Assembly: GCA_037039925.1 (NCBI GenBank)
Contig: JAXRKP010000268.1
Coordinates: 114,101 to 178,100 of the forward strand
Source of the DNA: Doris montereyensis
Taxonomy: Eukaryota; Mollusca; Gastropoda; Nudibranchia; Dorididae
Direction of reading: 5' to 3'
Length of the DNA: 64,000 nt
Position numbers and translations under genes: made by a program. The notes beneath the pieces were generated by a model. That model did no database searches. It saw only the letters and a list, made by a program, of their open reading frames with translations, and was not told the origin of the DNA. Shown piece after piece: positions 24,901-36,900 of this stretch (within the stretch, counting starts at the first letter, position 1; each line of letters starts with the position of its first letter).

Positions 24901-27900
24901 ACATAATGTGTATTTTATAGATTGTTGTGAACGAAGATGATGTGCCTTTATGAGGACAATAAAGTTTTATTGAATTGAATTGATTCGATCACAATTTGTT
25001 TATTTTTTTGTACTTTGTGGATGTTACAGATCCCTTGGTTGGCAGTCAGGACAAATTGGGAAGAAAAATCCTACTAAAAACCCCAAGATCACTTTAGTGG
25101 TGGATGTGGGTGACATGAAATTAATACATTTTTCCCACATGGTTTTTCTATAACTTTAAAAATGTTTTCATCAGGAGTTAAAATTGAGAAGTAAATGGAG
25201 ACGAAAACTGATAAAAGGGAAGCTTTAGAAAAAGGAGAACAACTTTATTGAGCATGAACAAAAAAAGAAATTCTTGAGAAAAATTTGTATAAAACATCAG
25301 TCCAAAAATAATACAGGGTTTAGGTCTAGAAAAAATTGTAGAAAAATCCAGTACCCGCCAGTGGAATGAACTGTTGGTGAATATAACTACAAGATCTAGT
25401 CATGATTGGATTCACACGAAAAATCTTGTAAATGCCAATGGAACTTTTTGTTCAGTTAGCTTGGTTGGTAACGCATCTCTTTCATGACGATGCGATGGGT
25501 GCTGGTGCAGGGGTCGCGGGTAGAATGCTGATTCAATGCTCTAGGCTTTTTTTTTCTGTTTATTCCTCTGATTGGTTGTTTTGTCTTTGTTCCTACAGGG
25601 CTTTAGTATTATATTTCATGTCCTTGTTCTTCTTTAGATGTGTGTATACTGAATGTCTATAATTTATCGATGTATGTCAGCTCATTTCATTTAAACATCT
25701 TGAATATTCTTCCATTGCTTTCATTAATTGTTTACTCACGCCAGTCAGTAGAATTTACATAGCCGGTATAAAATAGATGTTTTCTTTCTCATCCATAATG
25801 GGCAGTTGGTGGGGGCCCCGTTAGGGTCTATCTTCTTTCCTTTCACTCTTTCATCTATCATTCATCCACTCGTTTTCTCTTAGATCTTAATTCACTTTGA
25901 GATCACTGCATATGATGATACGTTTCAATGAAACGAAAAAACAGGTTGTTTTTTTCTCACTTTGGTTTTGATATATGATAAAATGCACGAAGAAACTAAA
26001 AAACAATCTATATTATACTCGAATGTTCCATGTCCGTAGGCCGACAAAAGTGTGAAAACGGCTCCATGGTTCAGGCGTGTGGTGGTGTGTATGATTCGTG
26101 ACATCATCATGCAACCTGGCGGCATCCTGCACCTGATTTCTCCCTCATGCCAGGTTGGTTTAAAAACATTTGAAGTGCCTTGACATATAAGTTATTTTAT
26201 GGTATCATGTTTAAATTATCAATTCATGCCTGCCTGGACGGCTAGGATTTTATGACTAGAAATGTTTAAGGAACGTTTTATCATTTTATAATGTGTAAAA
26301 TATAAGAATGAATGAAAATTACAACTACTGCTCTGTATAAGGCGAGAGAAGTCAGAAGACTCCTCAATAGGGAAAATGCATTTTCACATGTACCCTGATA
26401 ACAAGTATCAGAAACCAAACAATGTAAAGCATTTTCACATAATATATGTACCCTGATAACTAGTATTAGAAACCAACGAGCATTGTCACATGATATATTA
26501 TATTATACCTAAAACATGTTTTGGGGAAAACTTTTTAAACCTGCCTGGTCTTTTGGTTGAAAGGCTGACACTTTGTCTCTAAACCACCAAAGATGACCAT
26601 AAATCAATCATTAACACAATAATGACGCGTCTTTGTTGTACGAGTTCACATACCAACAGCGCGACCCGTAGTTATGACAGGATAGGAGTCAGTAGACAAT
26701 GAACAGATAGAAGCACTTAACGTATGCACCTACATGCATGCACTCAAAGAATGTACAACACAATCATATGTGACAATGGAACATTTATAACCTCATTTAC
26801 ATTTTACACGCTATTAGAAATTATTTCACAAATTCTAGCTTTTTTATATCTCTTGTCACATTGCCATGATAAAAGCGTTTCCCTATTAGATATAACTTCT
26901 AGATCCCTTCTTGTTATATTATTATATATAGTATTTGGTTTAAATTCTTGTGTAATTTCACCAGAATCCAACGTTTATGATACCAAGCACTGGAAGACTT
27001 GTGAGGCTATAGCTAAGATAATATCCCATTGCCCAGTGACTGAACATAATGTGAAGGCGTTTTATGCTTCAGTTTCTCAGCAGGTAAGGTTTGAATACCA
27101 GCTTGTCTCTGAATTATTAGTATGATGGGGTTGACTATATTGAAGTGGTTTATGGTTAAACAGTCATGCCTGGGAGTGGAGTTTTGTTAGGCCAATGTTG
27201 TGTCCTTGATAAATATTTAAGATGCTATTCCTGATGTGAGTGCCAGCTATATTAAAGTTGCTTCATGGCTGTTACAGCCCATAGCCGGAGCTTATCCCGG
27301 TTTCAATAGTGCAAAATGGAACGAACAGGTGATAATAGTCACCCCTAAACATGCTGCATAGTCTGATGCAGGTTTTTACTCCTAAGCTAGTGCTTGTACC
27401 CATTTGTACCTGGGTTATGGGGAAAATGCATGTTACGGGTTTTTCCCTAGGAACACGTCAGTCCTAGCTTTGCCAGGATTCAAACCTGAGACCTTACAAT
27501 CTTCAGTCCAGCAGCCTAACCACTCGGCTACCGATGCCACTAGTGCCAGCTATGGCTGAGAGCTAAGTCCTATGTCAACATTTTGTTCTGGGATGATCTG
27601 AAATGGCAAGTTTGTAGTGTTTGTCTGGTTTTTGTATTTAATTTATAGTTATAGGTGCGTTTTTTTTCTTCCTCTAACCCTCTCCTGTCTTTTGCCTGTA
27701 TTATTCCATCACTATTGGGCTGACATATTCTGTTATTGTGCTTTGCAGCTGATTGATCTCATTAATGTCAGCGAGAAGCCGGTGCCACAGATGGTTGTCA
27801 AGATTGTCGGAGAAGCCATTTCACAGCTGACCAACCTGCAAAGAGATTTGATGGAAGAGTTTTGCCTCTGTCCTTTGAGGGCTCCGATTCTGAGATGTTG

Positions 27901-30900
27901 TTCTTATGATGGTACATATACGTACCAGTATTTTCCTTTAAACATGTCACTGCAAGAGTTTACAAAATTTGGGGGGGTTGTATGTTTGATGTTGGGTTTT
28001 GTTTTGGTGGGGAGGGGGGGGGATATTTTGTTTTGCAGGCTTGTTTTTTTCTTTCTTTTTTGCATGAAAAGTGAATTTCAACACTCATCTAACATGCCTC
28101 TTTTTTTTTTTACGGAAAATGTTTGATCAATAGAAACACATTTTCAACATATTTTCAATGACAAGATGTTTACTATTCTGAAAGTACAATAAGTACATTA
28201 AGTTAAGAGGTGTGCTGTCCCATTTTCATTTTGTAGTTGCATATTTAGGATAATAACCAAACAACCCATACATGTAGAGGATCATTCATGTGGAGGGATA
28301 GGGTAATGAAGTGTAACCTTTACGGTCTATGGTGTACTGTACAGCGGTCTCTATCTAAGAGGCCACTTTTACGTGGAAGAGATTTTTTTCCCCCTCTTTA
28401 AGTGGCCGATTTGAGTCAGCTTGGTTTATTTTCTCTTTGCTTTCAGTAAAAAGAATTATTGCTTGACTAACTGTAATACCTGGATGAAAATCATAAAGTC
28501 ACCAAAGGTCTATTTTCATTTTGTTATGAATTGAAATGGTAGTGTCATATAATTGTGATATTAAACTATGCTTTAGAGCTCTTTTTTCCCCCTTATGTAA
28601 CAGAACCATTTATGTTTTATACCTTCGTTTCGAATCTAGACGTTCTGGTCATGTTGTCGGGGATGTGAATCTCAGATATTCTCTGATCTTGGATTACTTG
28701 ACGTTGTCTTCCTTTAAAGCATTTTTACCTTTTAAATTAGTCTTCTGGTTCTTTCCAGAAGTACTTTTATCTAGTCGTTATTATTGTCAGTTACACTCAA
28801 CAGGATATGTGAATTGTGATAAGTTTTGACTCTAGGCCTTTTCACTGTAACTATCACCTTTTTTTTCATTCGCAGAAATACACCGCTTCATTTTCACGGC
28901 AAACTCCAATTTGCACGCTGAAATGTGAGCCCCGCTACTCACACAGGAAATTATCAGACTAAAAATCGGAACCATCTTTATTTCCTTTCAGATGTTTCAG
29001 ACCGTTTCGACTTTTTAGTCTGATAACTACGGACACATGATTCGTTGTGCATGTGCCGTAACACTTTCAATGAGGGTCTCGGGACAGCTTTTCACCTGTT
29101 TACTGTCTGTGGTTAAATACATGTAGCTCATGTGGCTAGCGGTTAAATCAGTTTCATTCCTCAGGATAATCGAAGCTAAGTTCTCCCTGTGATAAGCGTC
29201 TCCCCTTCTCCCTGTGTTACACTATGTGAAGAAAGTTTTTTTCCTAAGTAAGAGAACAATTTTATGTTTCTGTTCTTTCATTTAGAATCAAGACTTCCTG
29301 GTCATCGTGTTGTATTATCTGAAAAAGAACTGATAGCAAGCGTTCACTGTATGCATCGGGGTGAGTACTACAATCTTCTTCTATGGCAGAATAACGATAA
29401 GACATCCTTATTTTAATTTTAATTCAGGATTTGTAGCACTCTAGAAACTCCTAGAATCTCTTAGAGAGAAAAAAACAACCCATCTCTCATTAAATTAGGC
29501 AACTTGGTGGTCCAGAGTCAGCCTCTCAACCAAAATGAGTTTGTGCCTGACAGGTTGAAGCATCTTCTCAATTATTAGTGGGGGGTTTTTTCAGGTAGAA
29601 GTCACCTCCCTGGTCCAGGTAGGTGGGTCGACACCTAGTCCCGTTAGGGGCGAAGGACGATAAAATGCAGGTCCTCATTTGTGTACAAACCATGACACTT
29701 GTAAAGATCCCTTGCCTGTTTTAAGGCATTCTGAGCAAAATTTTAACCCCCCACCCTCAAAACCTGGAGATCACCTTTGGTGTGGATATGGTTAAAATCA
29801 AGTCAAACAACAAAAAGACTCCTAGATTCCCATTTTATTTTTTTATTTCCTCTAAGAAACCCCTAAATTATTTATTTTTTAAATTAAGAAACCCGTCGGC
29901 TAAGTTAGCGGCAAAGACTCCCGAGAGATTGGTATGAAAGCCCGGAATCGCCATTCTGAGTTTGTAAAACTACCATCGCACTTCACTGGAATATTTAGGG
30001 ATCTGCAGACTTTGTAATTCACCTTAAAAGAAGATTGTAATTCAAGTTCAATTATCAATGTTTTCTGGAATAGGAATATTACGGACCATCGTACAAGTAA
30101 GAATTGGTTCGCGCGCGCCAGCCTTGTTTTTCGTCTTTCAAAAAGATTGGCAGTCGTGTACATTGTGTTGCCTTTTCTTTCACAGTTGTACGTGCAAGGC
30201 CAGAATTATCAGTCATCTTTCTGCTCTACACTTCAACCTGTCGTTGGCGTTCTTTTTGCCATTTTTAAACATGTGAGAGGCGGAGTTGCTCAACTGAGGT
30301 CAGCTTAAATCAGGACCCATTATTTCTAGACAATAGAATTCCCGGCCTTGTTTTATTACAATTGTTTTGATTTTGTGTTCTTTTTCTTTTAAAAGTCTCC
30401 CGTCAGAGGTTTAAAAAGGCATCTTAGTTAGGTCAAGGAAAAATTTATCACATTTTTAAAAGCATTTTGTAATGCGACGAGTAGGAAATGTTTTGTTTCA
30501 CCATTTTTTTTGGGGGCTTGGTAGTCCAGAGGCAGGAAGTCGGCCCTCAACCAAAAGGTAAATGGGTTCGTGCCCCGCCAACGGTTGACAAAAATTTTGC
30601 CAAGGTTTGTTTCTAGCAAAATCTACCCCCTGGTCCTTGTAGGTGGATTGACACCTAGTCCCATCGGAGACAGACGATAAAAAGGAGGTCCCATGTGCAG
30701 ATCACAACACTCTGTGCATGTTAAAGATCCCTTGGCTGTTTACAGGGCAGTGCGGGCAAGATAACAAATCCTACCAAAAACCACGATCACCCTAGTTGTG
30801 GATGTGGGTAAACTGGATAACCGACGAAAGTTGCTTCCGACCCACTTTACAAAGAAGCTTGTCTATGATGAATATGTGAAAGCAGCAGAAGAAAGCAGCA

Positions 30901-33900
30901 TCCGAGTAGTTCAGCTCCGCACGGTTAGAGATTTATGGCAGAAGTTACTACCATTCGTCCGCGCTACTTCCTCCAGCTAGTGATTTGTGTTGGTTGTGTC
31001 AAGAGGGTGCAATGAAAGTAGCAAGGTTTGTGTTGGGTGTGTCAAGAGGGTGCAATGAAAGTAGCAAGGTTTGTGTTGGATGTGTCAAGAGGGTGCAATG
31101 AAAGTAGCAAGATTTGTGTTGGGTGTGTCAAGAGGGTGCAATGAAAGTAGCAAGGTTTGTGTTGGGTGTGTCAAGAGGATGCAATGAAAGTAGCAAGTTA
31201 TGTGTTGGGTGTGTCAAGAGGATGCAATGAAAGTAGCAAGTTATGTGTTGGGTGTGTCAAGAGGGTGCAATGAGTAGCAGGGTTTGTGTTGGTGTGTCAA
31301 GAGGGTACAATGAAAGTAGCAAGTTATGTGTTGGGTGTGTCAAGAGGATGCAATGAAAGTAGCAAGTTATGTGTTGGTGTGTCAAGAGGGTACAATGAAA
31401 GTAGCAAGTTATGTGTTGGGTGTGTCAAGAGGATGCAATGAAAGTAGCTAGGTTTGTGTTGGGTGTGTCAAGAGGGTGCAATGAAGTAGCAAGGTTTGTG
31501 TTGGGTGTGTCAAGAGGGTACAATGAAAGTAGCAAGTTATGTGTTGGGTGTGTCAAGAGGATGCAATGAAAGTGTTTGTGTTGGGTGTCAAGAGGGTCAA
31601 GAAAGGATGCAAGGTTTGTGTTGGGTGTGAAAGGATGCAATGAAAGTAGCAAGGTTTGTGTTGGGTGGTCAAGAGGATGCAATGAAAGTAGCAAGGTTTG
31701 TGTTGGGTGTGTCAAGAGGATGCAATGAAAGTAGCAAGGTTTGTGTTGGGTTTCAAGAGGGTACAATGAAAGTAGCAAGGTTTGTGTTGGGTGTGTCAAG
31801 AGGATGCAATGAAAGTAGCAAGATTTGTGTTGGGTGTGTCAAGAGGGTGCAATGAAAGTAGCAAGGTTTGTGTTGGGTGTGTCAAGAGGATGCAATGAAA
31901 GTAGCAAGGTTTGTGTTGGGTGTGTTAAGAGGGTGCAATGAAAGTAGCAAGGTTTGTGTTGGGTGTGTCAAGAGGGTGCAATGAAAGTAGCTAGGTTTGT
32001 GTTGGGTGTGTCAAGAGGGTGCAATGAAAGTAGCAAGATTTGTGTTGGGTGTGTCAAGAGGATGCAATGAAAGTAGCAAGATTTTGCCAATAAATCAGAC
32101 GAAGAGAAGGCAACTGTCGTAGAGGAGCTGCGCAGACATCAAGAGACGTCAGGGAAAGAAAGAGAATTCCACCAAAATGTGTGCAAAGAAGTCAAAGAAC
32201 AGATGCCAGAGATTTTCTGTCAGCACAAGCTCCAGGATATTGCTCTTTCAATGGCAAAAATGGTGTATCTTTTGATTTTGCACATCAGGTTCACTTTCCA
32301 TACAATCCATTACAACCAGGACCCATTTATTTTAAAACTCCACGTAAATAGACTTTTTGGATTGAATTGCGAACAAAGGGGGAAGCAATTAAAAATCCTT
32401 ATCGATGAGGCACATTGTTGTGGTAAGGGTGCTAACACCGTAGTGTCTTGCCTGCACTATTATTTAGAACATTATGGAATTGGTGAGACCCATTTATACC
32501 TCCATGCTGACAATTGCAGTGGCCAAAATAAAAATTTGGCAATGATGTGGTATCTTATGACAGACACAAAAGGATACAGACAGCTTCTCATCAGCGGCCA
32601 CACCAAATTCAGTCCAGATGGTGGATTTGGCTTAATTAAAAGAAAGTTTAGGAGGACAAAGGTAGACTGCCTAAATGAAATCAAAGATCTCGACAGTCCC
32701 TCCGAGATGAATAGTGCCGCACTTGTTGGTACAGAAATGGCCTGACCGTGATTCCCACGTATGACTGGGCAAATCATCTCGCTCCAGTCTTTATAAAAGC
32801 GCAAAACCATCAAAAGGTTCCACCATTTCATCATCAATGGCAGTGGATCTATCACCTGCATGGAGAACATTGATTCGATTGAGGAGCAACAGAGTCTCGG
32901 GAAAAATAATGTCACAGCTCCTGGTTTGAATGCCAAACGCCAGCACTATTTATATAAGGAGATTCCCAAGTGAATCTCAAATCTTGGATGTGACGCTGGT
33001 GGCCTAGTGGTTAGGTTGTCGGACTTGGGATCATGAGGTTCTGGGTTCAAATCTTACCAATGCTAGGGTCCGATGTTCCTTGGGCAAAACACTTCACATC
33101 CTGGAGTAAGCACCTGGATCAGTCTAGCGTCCGGTCCAGGAGGTGATTAATATCACCTGTTCTACCACCCTTATAGAAACTGATAAGCTCCGGCTCTATG
33201 GGTCATGGAGATATGTTACTTAGTTCAAATTTTGGGTGGCAAGAGTTTTTATTATGTGTTTATGTGTTAGGGCACAAACTTAATGCTCTTCACAAGGGCT
33301 TAAAAATTTTGTAATCAACATCATGGAAATGGATGAAGTTCTTGATGTTTTAACGAGAAATACGCAGAGTGAATTCTGTCCCGAGTTTTCTCAAAAGTAT
33401 GTCTGGCCTCATGCGAAATCATATGCATCTGGAGTTACACTTCTTATTTAATACAGTAGTCTCCGCCAAATTGCATGCCGCTGAAATGCATGATTCATCA
33501 TAATGCACGATTTTTTCATGTCACCGAATTTTACAGCTTAATTACCCCCTCAAAATGCAACAACGGCTGGCTTGACTTTGCCAAAATGCAACATGTTTTT
33601 ACAAGTACATCTTCAATTGGTTGTATTTAATGAGCCAATTCATGTGAAAAATAAACTCGATGACATCTTTTGCCTAGTCCCAGTAACGAAATCCGCCACG
33701 CTTGTGCGTGTGATCTAGATATGTGTTAAGTATGTGCACGCCAATGCCAGTCTTGGCTGTCTCAGCTCTTGTCACCCTGCCCATTCCCTCCCCAACTCAG
33801 CCTGTCGACGATGATCTACCGGATACTCTGATCGGCCCTTTCTTTGATCACGGTGAGAAAATCTGAGACAGGTCGTGTCACTTTTATGACATGCCTGTCA

Positions 33901-36900
33901 ACAAATAAAAAAAGTATACCTCCAAGTTCCCGAATGTCTCCGCCATACCATCCCCTCGTCTTGAGTGAGAGAAGAATGAACAATCTACAAAAAGAGATTA
34001 GGCCTATAATTGGGTCTTATCCTCAAACCAAGTAACAACAAACAAAACCCAAACGATTACAAACAGCTAACAAAACGAAAGAGAAGCCAAGAATGGAAAT
34101 GTAAATACATGTAGTGGTTGTGGTCGTCGACTCCGTCAAAATGCACCTTTCGCCAAAATGCATTGGTTTTTTTTTTTTTACACGTAGGGCCGCGTGCATT
34201 TTGGCGGAGACTACTGTATTGCATAATTTATTTTGCTTTATTGTATGTATTTTGCTTTCAAACAGGTCACTCACAATGGATCTCCTAGGCAATTACCTAA
34301 GCTGCTTAAAATCTTCAAAAGGCGTTGTTTGCCTTCTGGATCTTCTGCTTTCCGGCCCAGACAGAGAGAGCTTGTATCCCACCCTTCATTCAGAGTTTGC
34401 GCTTGTGTCTGGAACCGATTCTTGTTTGAAAGTGATTGTGGCCTCCGATAAACAGTAAGGTGGAGCTTAGATTTTATTTTCTACTTAGTTTCAAGTTTTT
34501 TTCTTTTTGGCTTGCTGGTCTCCGGTGTGTGAGCGAGAGGGAGAGGTGAGAAGAAGAGAGAGAGAGACCGGCAGACGGAAAGAGAGTCGGAGCTCATTTT
34601 TTTTGCCATGTTTATGGGTGTCGGATATGTTACATATGAGGGGTTACCTAAACTTCAGCCGCTGTAAAGAGAAATTACATTTCGTTTTAGAGTGAAACAT
34701 ACAAGCTGAATTATATACCATATGTCACCGCACATACACACACCTCCTCCCCCCCCCCCTCCCCTTTGTAGAGGAAAATATTGTCTCAATCATTTATGCG
34801 TTAGATAAGATGCACTAACATTTTTAATCAAAACTAAAGCTCCTGACACAAATCACATGTATTTGTATAATGAGGACGATGCGATAATTATAGGTTGATA
34901 CATGTATTTTGCCCCTAAAAAAAGAGGAGACCGAGAGAGCAATTGCCGAAAACGAAAGAGAAACCCAACTGCAACAAAAACCTAACCGAAAGGAAAACTG
35001 CCATTATTTTTTTTTCCCCCACTCGCCCTTAGTTCCCCCACCATACCACCGCACTTCTTCCTTGCTTCACCTCCTCTCCAATTATTTATTTTTCTGTTTC
35101 TATGTCTTCTATGGTCATACACTCACATACACCGACATCAAAGTATTTACTTTATCAATCAATAATTGCTTTCATGAATCACTGTCGGATTGAATCTGGG
35201 CTCATTTTATTTGTTTCTCCCTCATATTTGTTGTGTTTTAGTACTACACTACAGCGTATTGCATCGTGATGCGAAGATGTGTACAGAGTGGAGTGTGTCA
35301 CCACCGTTGGTAAAAAAAAAAAAAAAAATGTGTTCTTTATGCGATGGTGTACAGTAAGATAATTATTTATTTTTGGAAGAAAAACAAACACAGTATGTTT
35401 GTGTACACCACAGATAAAGACGCAGGTAGATTTTTCACCTATGATTTTAGTATATATAAAAAAGGTGCGTCCTATACGTGGTGATATACGGTTAAACTTT
35501 GTTTTACCTATTAGAGACTCTAAGAGGACTTTGCTTTCTCATTTCAGTGATGACATTAACTCTTGGGCCCATTCTTCTGAAGCAATCCTTGAAATACTGA
35601 CCCATGTCAAGTCAGAGGCATTGACCTCTGAACTCTTTATAAACTTATTACAGGTAGGATTTCAACTCAATTATGAACATTTTATTTGATTCTTCAATGA
35701 TCTACTGTTTATTTCATATAGCATTTTTTGTTAGATTAATCAATGTTATTCTTGCTTTTTTATTTTTAGCCCAATCAATATTATTGTTTCTTTAAGCAAA
35801 TGAACGTTTTTTGTTTTTGTTTTAGCAATCAATGTTTTGTTTGGTTCAATCAATGTTATTCTGGCATTCTGGCCTCTGGTTTTTTTTTTTTTTTAGAGAT
35901 TGACGGACATCATCGCTTCTGAGGCCACAACGTCAGATGATATCATATTACCAGTGCATTGTTTGTCCCTTGAAACCAAGACAGCCAAATTGACTGATAT
36001 GAAAGCCAAAATGGCCCAAGTCAGCATGATATCCGCTATCGGTGAAACGTATGGACACACAGTCATTACAAACACGCATCACATTCTTCTGTTCACCCAG
36101 GTAAGACTGATTTTACGTCATTAGTCACGACCCCTGTATCTAGGATTCCGCCTTTTTGGCGGACTAGGGATTTTTACCATTTTCTAAAATGATTCACAAA
36201 TCAGAAAGGGACACAGTGGTCCAGAGGCGAGGTTTCGCCTCTCATTCAAAAGGTCATGAGTTCGTCGTGCTCTGATAAGTTGAACATTTTTCTGAAATTA
36301 TTTTTTAAAGTAAAACTCACCTTTAGGAAACATGTTACTTTAAGACAGTGATTTGACAGAATAGAATTTCTAAAAAGAAAAATGCATAACATTTAGTTGA
36401 TTTTTTGTTTGTTTTTTGTTTTCTTGTCCCTATTTCAATGGAAGTAACCTTTTTGCCACTCATAAATCATACATGGTGTGACTCATTACTATTTGTTCTT
36501 ATTCTCAGATTACCTTGAAACGTTGCTTAGAAATATACAAGGCATCTGATGACAGTGTCACTCTGTCATTTGAGGCGGACACTGTAACCATGGCGATGGG
36601 TCTGTTGATGGCCACCCTGAGCATGTCTGAAGAGGTAAAAAGACATATCAAATTTCTTCTTCTTCTTCATCTTCTTCAATCTCTCTGCCAGTGGGTCAGA
36701 TCAGGATGTGAATTTTCTTGAAGTGCATAGTCTTTTGCCGACTCCATAGGGCTGAAAAGCTTTTCTTCCAGAGGTGTTTTGCCTAGCCATATCGCTGTTC
36801 TCGCTGATTTGTGGAGTGGACACTGCTGGAGAATATATTCAGTGTTCTGACGGGGCGTTCCACACTCACACCCTTTTGATTCCACAACTTTCAGATAACG

